DNA of 64,000 nt from Mycolicibacterium sp. CH28 (lineage in GTDB: Bacteria > Actinomycetota > Actinomycetes > Mycobacteriales > Mycobacteriaceae): contig NZ_SRLQ01000023.1 of the NCBI RefSeq assembly GCF_004745805.1, positions 25,408-89,407 of the forward strand, in the 5' to 3' direction. Both the position numbers and the translations under genes were made by a program. Below, in pieces: positions 9,844 through 18,749 of the stretch. Within the stretch, counting starts at the first letter, position 1; every line of letters begins with the position of its first letter. Under the pieces are notes generated by a model. The model made no database searches. It saw nothing but the letters and a program-made list of their open reading frames with translations, and was not told where the DNA came from.

Positions 9844-9873
9844 ACTGCGAGATTCCAGGCAGATTCTCGCAGT
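9844..9873. terminator. Bidirectional hairpin between cyp142 and the AbiEi-like gene
   Basis: Arms ACTGCGAGA (9844-9852) and TCTCGCAGT (9865-9873) pair perfectly over nine bases with a 12-base loop. It lies in the 63 bp gap between convergent genes, so it probably terminates both. There is no U-tract, as is usual in mycobacteria. Confidence 0.6.
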
Positions 9874-9877
9874 GAGT

Positions 9878-10717
9878 TCACGTTCGACGCGCGAATGCCG
9901 TTGCCACCCGATGAAGTATGCCGCCCTCGGTGTCCTCGGCGGTGACACGAATGTGGATCCAACCGAGTTCATTCACTGATTCGGACCGTCGGATGTCGTT
10001 GTTGAACGTACGGCGGTCGGTGCGATGATGATCGCCGTCGTATTCCGCGGCGATCTTGACGTCCTCCCAGCCCATGTCGAGAACGGCGACCAGGACGCCG
10101 TACTGGTCGTAGACCGGTATCTGGGTCGTCGGTCGGGGGAATCCAGCGCGAACCAGCAGGAGCCGCAGCGAGCTTTCGCGCGGTGACTCAGCGCCGGGAT
10201 CAACCATCTCGATCACTTTTCTCGCCTGGCGGATGCCACGACGTCCCTGGTATCGGTCGGCTAGCAGTTCGATATGGGCGACCTTCAGGCGGGTGCGGCG
10301 GGCAAGTGCGTCGATGGCCATGACTGCGGCTTCGAACGGATACTGGCGGGCGATATCGAGTGCCGTACGGGCGGGAGTGGTGACGCAGATGCCATCCACA
10401 ACCTCGAACTCGTCGTCCGATAGCGTGTCTGACCAACAGCGAATTCCGTTCGGCGGTCGCCGATTCGTCCAGATCAGTTCCGCAGGGAGTCGGGTGTCGA
10501 CCCATTTGGCGCCATACAGGGCTGACGCCGATCGGCCGGCAACGACTCCGTGCCGTCCAGACCACAGCCACGCCGCGACGGCTTTGCTCCGTGCTGTCAA
10601 AGCGACGTCGCGCGGCACGTACACGTCAGGGTAGATCGCGGTGAACTTGCTTCGAAGTGCATACGGTGTCAACTCGCCGCTGACCACCGCTTCGCTTCCG
10701 ATGAAGGGCACCTTCAT
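9878..10717 (-). CDS. AbiEi/DUF559-like protein (Rv3517-like)
   Basis: 279 residues, the recalled length of Rv3517, at the same position between cyp142 and echA19. The first half resembles the AbiEi antitoxin family (VYVPRDVALTARSK, then GVVAGRSASALYGAKW). The second half has an endonuclease-like core, AAEYDGDHHRTDRRTFNND, as in DUF559/Vsr-related nucleases. This two-part layout is common in mycobacteria and no toxin partner is seen here. Its function is unknown; its place inside a sterol cluster may be passive. Confidence 0.78.
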   Translation of the reverse strand: MKVPFIGSEAVVSGELTPYALRSKFTAIYPDVYVPRDVALTARSKAVAAWLWSGRHGVVAGRSASALYGAKWVDTRLPAELIWTNRRPPNGIRCWSDTLSDDEFEVVDGICVTTPARTALDIARQYPFEAAVMAIDALARRTRLKVAHIELLADRYQGRRGIRQARKVIEMVDPGAESPRESSLRLLLVRAGFPRPTTQIPVYDQYGVLVAVLDMGWEDVKIAAEYDGDHHRTDRRTFNNDIRRSESVNELGWIHIRVTAEDTEGGILHRVATAFARRT

Positions 10718-10833
10718 GGCCGAAGTGTGCAGCGACCCACCGACAACTCACCGAACGTGCAGTGGCTGCGAGAATTCGGTCGAAAATTCGCAACCAGTGC
10801 ACGCTCGGCGAAGAAGGGGGTGGAGCGCCCCGC

Positions 10834-11634
10834 CTACCGCATCTTGAACTGCGGGGCGCGCTTCTCCTTGAAGGCCAGCGGGCCCTCCTTGGCATCCTCG
10901 CTCAAGAACACCTCGATACCGATCTTGGTGTCGATCTTGAACGCGTCGTTCTCGTGCAGGCCTTCGGTCTCGCGGATCGAGCGCAGGATCGCCTGTACCG
11001 CCAGCGGGCCGTTGTTGGAGATCACCTCGGCGATCTCCAGCGCCTTGTCCAAGGCCTGACCGTCGGGCACGACATGTCCGATCAGCCCGTATTCCAACGC
11101 CTCGGCCGCGGTGATGTGGCGTCCGGTCAACAGCAAGTCGCACGCGATCGTGTACGGGATCTGGCGCACCAGGCGCACGGCCGAGCCGCCCATCGGGTAC
11201 AGGCTCCACTTCGCCTCGGAGATACCGAATTTCGCGCTCTCGCCGGCCACTCGGATATCGGTGCCCTGCAGGATCTCGGTACCGCCGGCGATCGCCGGGC
11301 CCTCCACAGCGGCGATCAGCGGCTTGGTGAGCCGGCGCCCCTTGAGCAGGCCGTCGATGCGGGTGGGGTCGTAGCCGCCGCTTTTGAACGAGTCGCCCGG
11401 AGGGGCCTTGGTCGCGGCCTTGAGGTCCATGCCGGCGCAGAAGTAGCCCCCGGCACCGGTCAGGATGCAGACCCGGATATCGGGATCGTTGTCGACACGG
11501 TCCCAGGCGTCCACCATGATCGAGAGCATCTCGGTCGAGAGTGCATTGCGCGCCTCGGGGCGGTTCAGCGTGACGATCAGCGTGTGTCCGCGCTGCTCAA
11601 CGAGGGCATCGGGGCCCTTTTCGGGCTCGCTCAT
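10834..11634 (-). CDS. echA19: Enoyl-CoA hydratase EchA19
   Basis: 266 residues from ATG 11634 (MSEPEKGP). Crotonase motifs: NRPEARNALSTEML near residues 20-33, the oxyanion-hole segment GAGGYFCAGMDLKA, and GPAIAGGTEILQGTDIRVA. It is divergent from fadD19 over a KstR box, exactly as Rv3516/Rv3515c. EchA19 hydrates the steroid enoyl-CoA produced by FadE-type dehydrogenases during side-chain beta-oxidation in the cytoplasm. The 116 bp beyond its stop hold no gene. Confidence 0.92.
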   Translation of the reverse strand: MSEPEKGPDALVEQRGHTLIVTLNRPEARNALSTEMLSIMVDAWDRVDNDPDIRVCILTGAGGYFCAGMDLKAATKAPPGDSFKSGGYDPTRIDGLLKGRRLTKPLIAAVEGPAIAGGTEILQGTDIRVAGESAKFGISEAKWSLYPMGGSAVRLVRQIPYTIACDLLLTGRHITAAEALEYGLIGHVVPDGQALDKALEIAEVISNNGPLAVQAILRSIRETEGLHENDAFKIDTKIGIEVFLSEDAKEGPLAFKEKRAPQFKMR

Positions 11635-11677
11635 GGTGCCTGCCTTTCTTCGTCGAGACCACAGACTTGTCAAGAAA

Positions 11678-11691
11678 TGTAACACGTTCTA
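11678..11691. promoter_or_regulatory. KstR operator between echA19 and fadD19
   Basis: TGTAACACGTTCTA matches TnnAACnnGTTnnA at every fixed position. It sits ten bases before GTG 11702 of fadD19, leaving no room for a Shine-Dalgarno leader, so fadD19 is probably translated from a leaderless or near-leaderless mRNA. The box also faces echA19 (start 11634). The same 14 bases recur at 19991. Confidence 0.88.
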
Positions 11692-11701
11692 ATTTGGGGT
11701 T

Positions 11702-13354
11702 GTGGCCTTGAACATAGCCGACCTAGCCGAGCACGCCATCGATGCGGTGCCTGACCGTGTTGCCCTGATTTGCGGTGATGAGCAGATCACCTACGCCGAG
11801 TTGGAGGAGAAAGCGAATCGCTTCGCCCACTACCTCATCGACCACGGCGTGAAGAAGGACGACAAGGTCGGACTGTACTGCCGCAACCGCATCGAGATCG
11901 TCATCGCGATGTTGGGCATCGTCAAGGCCGGCGCGGTGATGGTCAACATCAACTTCCGGTATGTCGAGGCCGAACTGCGCTACATGTTCGAGAACTCCGA
12001 CATGGTCGCCCTGGTGCACGAGCGCCAGTATTCCGACCGGGTGGCCAACGTGCTGCCCGACACCCCCAACGTCAAGACCGTCCTGGTGGTCAATGATGGG
12101 ACAGGCGGTAGTGACGAAAAATTCCAGCGCTACGGCGGGGTTGAGTTCTACGAGGCGATCGCGGAGGCTTCGCCGGAACGGGACTTCCCCGAGCGCAGCG
12201 CCGACGACATCTACCTGCTCTACACCGGCGGAACCACCGGCTTCCCCAAGGGTGTGATGTGGCGTCACGAGGACATCTACCGCGTTCTGCTGGGCGGCAC
12301 CGACTTCGCCACCGGCGAGTACATCGCCGACGAGTACGACCTGTCCAAGCAGGCCGCCGCCGGTCCGCCGCTGATCCGGTTCCCGATCCCGCCGATGATC
12401 CACGGCGCCACCCAGTCGGCCACCTGGGGGGCGCTGTTCACCGGCTCGACAACCATTCTGGCGCCGGAATTCGACGCCGGGGAAGTCTGGAACATCATCG
12501 AGCAGCGCAAGGCCAACCTGCTGTTCTTCACCGGTGACGCCATGGGCCGGCCGCTGCTGGACGCACTGGAGGGCACCACCGAGGATCGCGACCTGTCCTC
12601 GCTGTTCCTACTGGCCAGCACCGCTGCGCTGTTCTCCCCGAGCCTCAAGGAGAAGTTCCTCGAGCTCCTGCCCAACCGGATCATCACCGACTCGATCGGT
12701 TCCTCGGAGACCGGCTTCGGGGGCAGCAGCGTGGTGGCCAAGGGCGAGTCCCATGCCAGCGGACCGCGGGTGACCATCGACAAGAACGTGAAGGTGCTCG
12801 ACGACGAGGGCAACGAGGTCAAGCCCGGCTCGGGCGTGCGCGGCATCATCGCCAAGAGCGGCCACATCCCGGTCGGCTACTACAAGGACGAGAAGAAGAC
12901 CGCCGAGACCTTCCGCACCATCAACGGGGTGCGCTACGCGATCCCGGGCGATTACGCCACGGTCGAGGAGGACGGCACCGTGACGATGCTGGGCCGCGGC
13001 TCGGTGTCGATCAACACCGGTGGGGAGAAGGTTTACCCCGAGGAGGTGGAAGCCGCACTCAAGGGCCACCCCGACGTCTTCGACGCCCTCGTTGTCGGGG
13101 TGCCCGACGCCCGTTTCGGCAACCACGTCGCGGCCGTCGTCGCACCCCGTGAAGGTGCCCGACCGACCCTGGCCGAGCTGGACGCGTTCGTGCGCAAGGA
13201 GATTGCCGGCTACAAGGTGCCGCGCAGCCTGTGGCTGGTCGGCGAGGTCAAACGCTCACCCGCAGGCAAGCCGGACTACAAGTGGGCCAAGGAACAGACC
13301 GAGCAGCGACCTGCCGACGACGTCCACGCCAAGCATGTAGGCGCCACCAGCTGA
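11702..13354 (+). CDS. fadD19: Steroid-CoA ligase FadD19
   Basis: 550 residues from GTG 11702. ANL-superfamily motifs: the P-loop YTGGTTGFPKGVMWRH near residue 180, then the adenylate motif DSIGSSETGFGG, then GEKVYPEEVE and the C-terminal catalytic lysine in SPAGKPDYKW. FadD19 activates C26 sterol acids to CoA thioesters and in Rhodococcus is essential for C24-branched side chains. It is preceded by the KstR box at 11678 and overlaps the next gene by one base (TGATG), so the two are co-translated. Confidence 0.93.
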   Translation: MALNIADLAEHAIDAVPDRVALICGDEQITYAELEEKANRFAHYLIDHGVKKDDKVGLYCRNRIEIVIAMLGIVKAGAVMVNINFRYVEAELRYMFENSDMVALVHERQYSDRVANVLPDTPNVKTVLVVNDGTGGSDEKFQRYGGVEFYEAIAEASPERDFPERSADDIYLLYTGGTTGFPKGVMWRHEDIYRVLLGGTDFATGEYIADEYDLSKQAAAGPPLIRFPIPPMIHGATQSATWGALFTGSTTILAPEFDAGEVWNIIEQRKANLLFFTGDAMGRPLLDALEGTTEDRDLSSLFLLASTAALFSPSLKEKFLELLPNRIITDSIGSSETGFGGSSVVAKGESHASGPRVTIDKNVKVLDDEGNEVKPGSGVRGIIAKSGHIPVGYYKDEKKTAETFRTINGVRYAIPGDYATVEEDGTVTMLGRGSVSINTGGEKVYPEEVEAALKGHPDVFDALVVGVPDARFGNHVAAVVAPREGARPTLAELDAFVRKEIAGYKVPRSLWLVGEVKRSPAGKPDYKWAKEQTEQRPADDVHAKHVGATS

Positions 13355-14484
13355 TGCGCACCGAGCTCTGCGACCGGTTCGGCATCGACTACCCGATCTT
13401 CGTCTTCACCCCCTCGGAGAAGGTTGCCGCGGCGGTGACCCGCGCCGGCGGCATGGGAGTGCTCGGATGTGTGCGGTTCAACCATCCCGAGGACCTCGAG
13501 GCCGTGCTGGTCTGGATGGACGAGAACACCGACGGAAAGCCCTACGGTGTCGACGTCGTGATGCCGGCCAAGATCCCCACCGAGGGCGCCCCGGTCGACC
13601 TCGACAAGCTGATCCCGCAGGCGCACCGGGACTTCGTCGCCAAGACGATGGCCGACCTCGGGGTGCCGCCGCTGCCCGATGACGCCGCCCGCAGCGAGGG
13701 CACACTGGGCTGGCTGCACTCCATCGCCCGCTCACACGTCGAGGTTGCGCTCAAGCACCCGATCAAACTGATCGCCAACGCCCTCGGCTCGCCACCCAAG
13801 GACGTCATCGACCAGGCCCACGAGGCCGGAGTCCCGGTGGCCGCGCTGGCCGGCTCGGCCAAGCACGCACTGCGCCACGCCGCCAACGGCGTCGACATCG
13901 TCATCGCCCAGGGTCACGAGGCCGGGGGCCACACCGGGGAGATCGGCTCGGTGGTGTTGTGGCCGGAGATCGTCGACGAGCTGGCCGAGTCGTCACCGCA
14001 CACCGCGGTGCTGGCCGCCGGCGGGATCGGCACCGGTCGCCAGGTGGCCGCCGCCCTGGCACTGGGCGCATCCGGTGTCTGGATGGGCTCGGCGTTCCTC
14101 GCCGCCGCCGAGTACGACCTCGGGGTACGCGGCGGTGCCGGACCTTCGGTGATCCAGCAGGCGCTGCTGGCCGCGACGTCCAGCGACACCGTGCGCCGGC
14201 GGATCTACTCCGGCAAGCCGGCGCGACTGCTCAAGAGCCGGTGGACCGATGCCTGGGACGCCGAGGGCGCACCCGAACCGCTGCCCATGCCGTTGCAGAA
14301 CGTTCTGGTCAGTGAAGCTCATCAGCGAATGAGTGCCTCCGCCGACCCGAGCACGGTCGCGATGCCGGTCGGCCAGATCGTGGGCCGGATGAACGAGATC
14401 CGGCCCGCCGCCGACATCATCGCCGATCTGGTCGCCGGCTTCGAGGCCGCGACCAGGAAACTGGACGACATTCGCGACAGCTGA
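13354..14484 (+). CDS. Nitronate monooxygenase/2-nitropropane dioxygenase family flavoprotein
   Basis: 376 residues from ATG 13354, which shares one base with the fadD19 stop. The FMN-binding TIM barrel is seen in AGGMGVLG near the N-terminus, IVIAQGHEAGGHTG (with the family's catalytic-type histidine) and LAAGGIGTGRQVAAALALGASGVWMGS. It has a long insertion around residues 60-110, and the N-terminus differs from what I remember of IpdC (Rv3553). I therefore do not call it ipdC. Coupling to fadD19 implies a steroid CoA-intermediate role, possibly flavin-dependent hydroxylation or enone reduction. Confidence 0.82.
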   Translation: MRTELCDRFGIDYPIFVFTPSEKVAAAVTRAGGMGVLGCVRFNHPEDLEAVLVWMDENTDGKPYGVDVVMPAKIPTEGAPVDLDKLIPQAHRDFVAKTMADLGVPPLPDDAARSEGTLGWLHSIARSHVEVALKHPIKLIANALGSPPKDVIDQAHEAGVPVAALAGSAKHALRHAANGVDIVIAQGHEAGGHTGEIGSVVLWPEIVDELAESSPHTAVLAAGGIGTGRQVAAALALGASGVWMGSAFLAAAEYDLGVRGGAGPSVIQQALLAATSSDTVRRRIYSGKPARLLKSRWTDAWDAEGAPEPLPMPLQNVLVSEAHQRMSASADPSTVAMPVGQIVGRMNEIRPAADIIADLVAGFEAATRKLDDIRDS

Positions 14485-14512
14485 TCTCGCCACGCGTCTA
14501 GAGTCGAACGCG

Positions 14513-16096
14513 ATGACGATCGACGTTGACCGCCGCAACGGCGCACAAGCACTGATCACCACGATGGTCGACAACGGTGTGCGGGTGTGCTTCGCCAACC
14601 CCGGCACATCGGAGATGCACTTCGTCGCCGCGCTGGACACCGTGCCGCAGATGCGCGGTGTGCTCACCCTGTTCGAGGGGGTCGCAACCGGGGCGGCCGA
14701 CGGGTATGCCCGGATCTCCGGTGATCCGGCCGCGGTGCTGCTGCACCTGGGGCCGGGTCTGGGCAACGGCCTGGCCAACCTACACAACGCGCGTCGCGCC
14801 GTGGTGCCGATGCTCGTCGTGGTCGGTGACCACGCGACCTACCACAAGAAATACGACGCCCCGCTGGAGTCCGACATCGACTCGGTTGCGGGCACCGTGT
14901 CGGGCTGGGTGCGCCGGACCCCTGCCGTCGCCGATGTGGCTGCCGATGCTGCCGAGGCCATCGAGTCCGCCCGCACCCACCGGCACATCTCGACGCTGAT
15001 CCTCCCCGCCGACGTGTCCTGGAGCGATGGTGCAGTTCTGGCGGAAGACTCTGCAGCGGAACATGTTTCAACGTCCTACGACACCGCTGAGGTGGAGGCC
15101 GCACTGCGGTCGGGCGAGCCGGTCGTCATCATGGCGGGGGGTGACGCCACCTGCGCGGCAGGGCTGTCCGCTGCGGTCCGGGTAGCCCAGGCGTGCGGGG
15201 CGCGGGTGCTCTGCGAGACCTTCCCGACCCGGCTCGAGCGCGGGGCGGGTGTGCCGGCCGCCGAGCGGCTGGCCTACTTCGCCGAAGCGGCGACCGCTCA
15301 GCTTGCCGGCGTTCGCCACCTCGTGCTGGCCGGTGCGCCCCACCCGGTGTCGTTCTTCGCCTACCCGGGCAAGCCGAGTGATCTGGTGCCCGACGGGTGC
15401 ACGGTGCACACGCTTTCCGGCCCGGTCGGGGCCGCTGAGGCGCTGAGCCAACTGGCCGACCGGATGGCACCGGCGGAGATCGCCGCCACCGCGGCCCCGT
15501 CGCGCCCGGCGCTGCCGGCCGGCCCGCTGAACGTCGCGACCTCGGCCGACGTCATCGGCGCCCTCCTGCCCGAACGGGCCATCGTCATCGACGAATCCAA
15601 CACCTCGGGATTCCTGTTGCCGCAAGCGACGGTCGGTGCGCCGGCGCATGACTGGCTCACCTTGACCGGCGGCGCCATCGGGTATGCACTGCCGGTGTCG
15701 ATCGGTGCCGCGATCGCGGCACCTGACCGGCCGGTGCTGTGCCTGGAATCCGACGGATCGGCGATGTACACCATCTCGGCGTTGTGGACCCAGGCCCGCG
15801 AGCGCCTCGACATCACCACCGTTGTGTACGCCAACCGGGCCTACGACATCCTGCGGATCGAACTGCAACGGGTTGGCGCGCAGAGCGGGGGCGAGGGGGA
15901 GCAGCCGGGCCCCAAGGCGGCGTCGCTACTCGACTTGACCGGCCCGACACTTGATTTCGTCCGCATCGCCAAAGGGATGGGAGTGCCCGCCCGCCGGGTA
16001 GGCACCGCCGAAGAGCTGGCCGATGCGCTGCGATGGGCCTTCGACGAGCCGGGCCCACACCTGATCGAGGCCGTCATGCCCTCGATCGCGGGCTAG
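14513..16096 (+). CDS. ilvX: ThDP-dependent enzyme, acetolactate synthase-like (IlvX-type)
   Basis: 527 residues. The three ThDP-enzyme domains are present: the PYR domain with NPGTSEMHF and the cofactor-activating glutamate in LFEGVATGAADGYAR, a central domain, and a PP domain with LESDGSAMYTISALWTQ and the metal-ligand asparagine in YANRAYD. Rv3509c (ilvX) occupies this place next to fadD17. No regulatory subunit is adjacent, so a benzoylformate-decarboxylase- or oxalyl-CoA-like activity is as likely as acetolactate synthesis. Its stop overlaps the convergent fadD17 stop in a shared CTAG. Confidence 0.83.
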   Translation: MTIDVDRRNGAQALITTMVDNGVRVCFANPGTSEMHFVAALDTVPQMRGVLTLFEGVATGAADGYARISGDPAAVLLHLGPGLGNGLANLHNARRAVVPMLVVVGDHATYHKKYDAPLESDIDSVAGTVSGWVRRTPAVADVAADAAEAIESARTHRHISTLILPADVSWSDGAVLAEDSAAEHVSTSYDTAEVEAALRSGEPVVIMAGGDATCAAGLSAAVRVAQACGARVLCETFPTRLERGAGVPAAERLAYFAEAATAQLAGVRHLVLAGAPHPVSFFAYPGKPSDLVPDGCTVHTLSGPVGAAEALSQLADRMAPAEIAATAAPSRPALPAGPLNVATSADVIGALLPERAIVIDESNTSGFLLPQATVGAPAHDWLTLTGGAIGYALPVSIGAAIAAPDRPVLCLESDGSAMYTISALWTQARERLDITTVVYANRAYDILRIELQRVGAQSGGEGEQPGPKAASLLDLTGPTLDFVRIAKGMGVPARRVGTAEELADALRWAFDEPGPHLIEAVMPSIAG

Positions 16097-17625
16097 CGCG
16101 GGATTTCGAACACCGGGTCCGCGCAGTCCAGCGCCTCGGCTGACAGCGCCCGCTTGATGATCTTGAACGTCTCGGTGCGCGGCAGTGCGGTGCTCACCCG
16201 GACGTAGGCCGGCCACTGTTTGGGTCCCAGATCGTCCTGGGCGCGCAGGAATTCGCGGAACACGGCCGGGTCGAAGGCCACCCCCGGTGGCAGAACCAGC
16301 GCCGCCATCACCCGGTCGCCGACATTCGGGTCGGGGATGGCGTAGACCACCGCCTCGGTCACGTCGGGGTAGCGCATCAGCGCCCGCTCGATCGGTGCGG
16401 TGCCCAGGTTCTCGCCGTCAACCCGCATCCAGTCACCCAGCCGCCCGGCAAAGTGCACGTAGCCGGACTCGTCCCGGTAGGCCAGGTCGCCGCTGTGGTA
16501 CACCCCGCCCTCCATGCGCTCGGCCTCGGCGTCGTGATCGTTGTAGTAGCCGCGAAAGTTGCCCGGACCGGCGAGATTGACCAGCTCGCCGACCACGCCG
16601 GGCGGGCAGGGCCGGCCGGTGTCGACGTCGACGATCTCCAGTCCCTCGGGCAGCGGTCCGAGCGCCCCCTCCGGGGTGTCGGGCGTGCGGGCGATGTTCA
16701 CGCCCCCTTCGGTGGAGCCGAACCCGTCGACCACCGTCACGCCGAACCGCTGCGCAAACCGTTCGATATCGCGCGGTGCGGCCTCGTTGCCGTAGACGAT
16801 GCGCAATGGGTTGTCGGCGTCGTCGGGTCGGGCCGGGGTGGCCAGGATGTAGGACATCGGTTTGCCGACGTAGTTGGCGTAGCTGGCGTGGAACCGGCGC
16901 ACGTCGGGAATGAACTGGGAAGCAGAAAATTTGCGGCGCAACGCAATCGATGCACCCGCCGCGACCGCCGGAGCCCAGCCCGCCATCACCGCGTTGGAGT
17001 GGAACAGTGGCATCGACAGGTAGCAGGTGTCGGTCGGCCCGAGCCCGAACCGTTCGGCGAGCATCACCCCGGGCATGGCGACCTTCTCGTGCGTGCATCG
17101 CACCGCCTTCGGGTCGCCGCTGGTTCCCGAGGTGAAGATCAGCATGAACAGATCGTCGGATGTGCTGGGCGCAAAGGTAATCGGTGAACCGCGGAACTGA
17201 CCCAGTTCCTCGGCCCAGGCCGCCGAGCCGACGTCGATCACCGGGATGCCTGCGGGGGCGAAGCCGGCACCGTAGCTCTGCTCGCCGACCGGCTCGCCAT
17301 CGGCGAGCACCAGCTGGCAGTCGGCCCGCTCGATATCGCGGCACAGCGCCGGGCCGCGTCGGGTGGGGTTCAACCCGACCGGTACCAACCCGGACAGACC
17401 GGCCGCGACAAGCAGCGACGAGAAGAACGGGGTGTTGCCCAACAGCACCCCGACGTGCGGCGGCTTGGTCGGGTCGATACGGGCCTTCAGTGCCGCGGCC
17501 AGGTTCGCGGCATCCTGAACATGTTGGCGCCAGGTCGAATACGAACCGTCGTCAGCGTGGATACCGCGGTCGTCGACTTCGGCCAGCGGTACCAGCAGGT
17601 CGGTGACGGTCGGCAGGTCGCTCAC
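16093..17625 (-). CDS. fadD17: Fatty-acid/steroid-CoA ligase FadD17
   Basis: 510 residues from GTG 17625, eight bases after the fadE27 stop. ANL motifs: IFTSGTSGDPKAVRCTHEK near residue 165, the adenylate site DGFGSTEGG and RLGDWMRVDGENLG. The C-terminus has TETFKIIKRAL in the catalytic-lysine position. It forms the operon fadE26-fadE27-fadD17 (Rv3504-Rv3506 order). FadD17 is a KstR-regulon ligase thought to activate a C24 steroid side-chain acid for a beta-oxidation round with FadE26/27. Confidence 0.9.
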   Translation of the reverse strand: MSDLPTVTDLLVPLAEVDDRGIHADDGSYSTWRQHVQDAANLAAALKARIDPTKPPHVGVLLGNTPFFSSLLVAAGLSGLVPVGLNPTRRGPALCRDIERADCQLVLADGEPVGEQSYGAGFAPAGIPVIDVGSAAWAEELGQFRGSPITFAPSTSDDLFMLIFTSGTSGDPKAVRCTHEKVAMPGVMLAERFGLGPTDTCYLSMPLFHSNAVMAGWAPAVAAGASIALRRKFSASQFIPDVRRFHASYANYVGKPMSYILATPARPDDADNPLRIVYGNEAAPRDIERFAQRFGVTVVDGFGSTEGGVNIARTPDTPEGALGPLPEGLEIVDVDTGRPCPPGVVGELVNLAGPGNFRGYYNDHDAEAERMEGGVYHSGDLAYRDESGYVHFAGRLGDWMRVDGENLGTAPIERALMRYPDVTEAVVYAIPDPNVGDRVMAALVLPPGVAFDPAVFREFLRAQDDLGPKQWPAYVRVSTALPRTETFKIIKRALSAEALDCADPVFEIPR

Positions 17626-17633
17626 GGAAGGTG

Positions 17634-18731
17634 TCAGGCCGGGGTGTCGGCCAGCTCGCGCCCGATCTGCCGCAGCGCTGCGGTGGCTCCGCCGAGGGCA
17701 AACTCGACCTGCTTGGCGGTGAGGAAGTAGCGATGCACCGGGTGGTCCATGTCGATCCCGACCCCGCCGTGGACGTGCACGGTGGTGTGGGCGACCCGGT
17801 GTCCGGCCTCGGCAGCCCAGTACGCCGCGGTGGCCACCTCGATATCGGCCGGCAGGTCCTCCGACAGCCGCCACGCGGCCTGCACGACTGCCAACCGCAG
17901 ACCCTTGACCTCGATGTAGTCGTCGGCCAGTCGCGCGGAGACCGCCTGGAAGCTGCCGATAGGGCGCTCGAACTGCTCACGGGTGCGGGCGTACTCGGCG
18001 GTCAGCTCCAGTGCTCGTTCCAGGACACCGAGCTGGAATGCGCTGTACCCCAGACTCCTCTGCGTCGTCAGCCAGGCCAATACCTCGGCGTCGCCGACGA
18101 TGCGGCCGGCGCCCACCTCGACACCGGCGAGGTCGATCTCGCCGGCGCTGCCCAGGCCGGTCGTCAGCAGCGGTGTCACGGACACCCCCGCATCGCCGGC
18201 CGCAACCAGGAAGACCTTGGTGCCGGAGTCGGATTCGGCCGGCACCAGGAACGCGTCGGCGACCGGGCCGAACGCGACCTGGGTGCGGGTTCCGGTCAGC
18301 CGGAATCCGTCACCGGAGGCGGTGGCCTGCACCGGGCCCTGGCCCCACTCGCCGTCGAGGGCGACGGTCAGGATCTTCTCGCCTGCCACGGCCGGTGCCG
18401 CCCACTGCTGCTGCAACTCCGCGGAGCCGAAGCGGTCCAGCGCACCGGCGGCCAGCACCACCGACTCCAGATACGGCACCGCGGCCAGCTGGCGGCCCAG
18501 TGCGGTCAGGATGGCCGTCTGCTCCAGGACACCGAAACCGCCGCCACCCACCGACTCCGGGGCCGCGGTGCTCAGGATGTCGGCGTCGATCAGCTTGCGC
18601 CACAGCTCGGTGTCGAAGCGCTGATCGAGGCCGTCGAGCGCGCGCTGATGCTCCGGTGTGCACACCGCGTCGACAATGGTGCGGACCAAGCCCGAGAGAT
18701 CGTCTGCTGCTTCTGTTCTGGTGAAATCCAT
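17634..18731 (-). CDS. fadE27: Acyl-CoA dehydrogenase beta subunit FadE27 (ChsE5)
   Basis: 365 residues. The acyl-CoA dehydrogenase fold is clear in the C-terminal half (TREQFERPIGSFQAVSARLADDYIE and HVHGGVGIDMDHPVHRYF), while the N-terminal half is divergent and lacks a catalytic-base motif. In M. tuberculosis FadE26 and FadE27 form an alpha2beta2 steroid-CoA dehydrogenase (ChsE4-ChsE5) in which only one subunit type holds the catalytic glutamate. It follows fadE26 by 18 bp. Confidence 0.92.
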   Translation of the reverse strand: MDFTRTEAADDLSGLVRTIVDAVCTPEHQRALDGLDQRFDTELWRKLIDADILSTAAPESVGGGGFGVLEQTAILTALGRQLAAVPYLESVVLAAGALDRFGSAELQQQWAAPAVAGEKILTVALDGEWGQGPVQATASGDGFRLTGTRTQVAFGPVADAFLVPAESDSGTKVFLVAAGDAGVSVTPLLTTGLGSAGEIDLAGVEVGAGRIVGDAEVLAWLTTQRSLGYSAFQLGVLERALELTAEYARTREQFERPIGSFQAVSARLADDYIEVKGLRLAVVQAAWRLSEDLPADIEVATAAYWAAEAGHRVAHTTVHVHGGVGIDMDHPVHRYFLTAKQVEFALGGATAALRQIGRELADTPA

Positions 18732-18749
18732 GTCAGTCCTCGTCTCAGG

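Noticed and set aside
13231..13353. Extended N-terminus for the nitronate monooxygenase-like protein
   Set aside because: The extra 41 residues come from another frame of fadD19; the ATG at 13354 overlapping the fadD19 stop is the natural coupled start.
13354..14484. Calling the flavoprotein IpdC
   Set aside because: Its N-terminus and long insertion differ from what I remember of Rv3553, and ipdA/ipdB are not adjacent.
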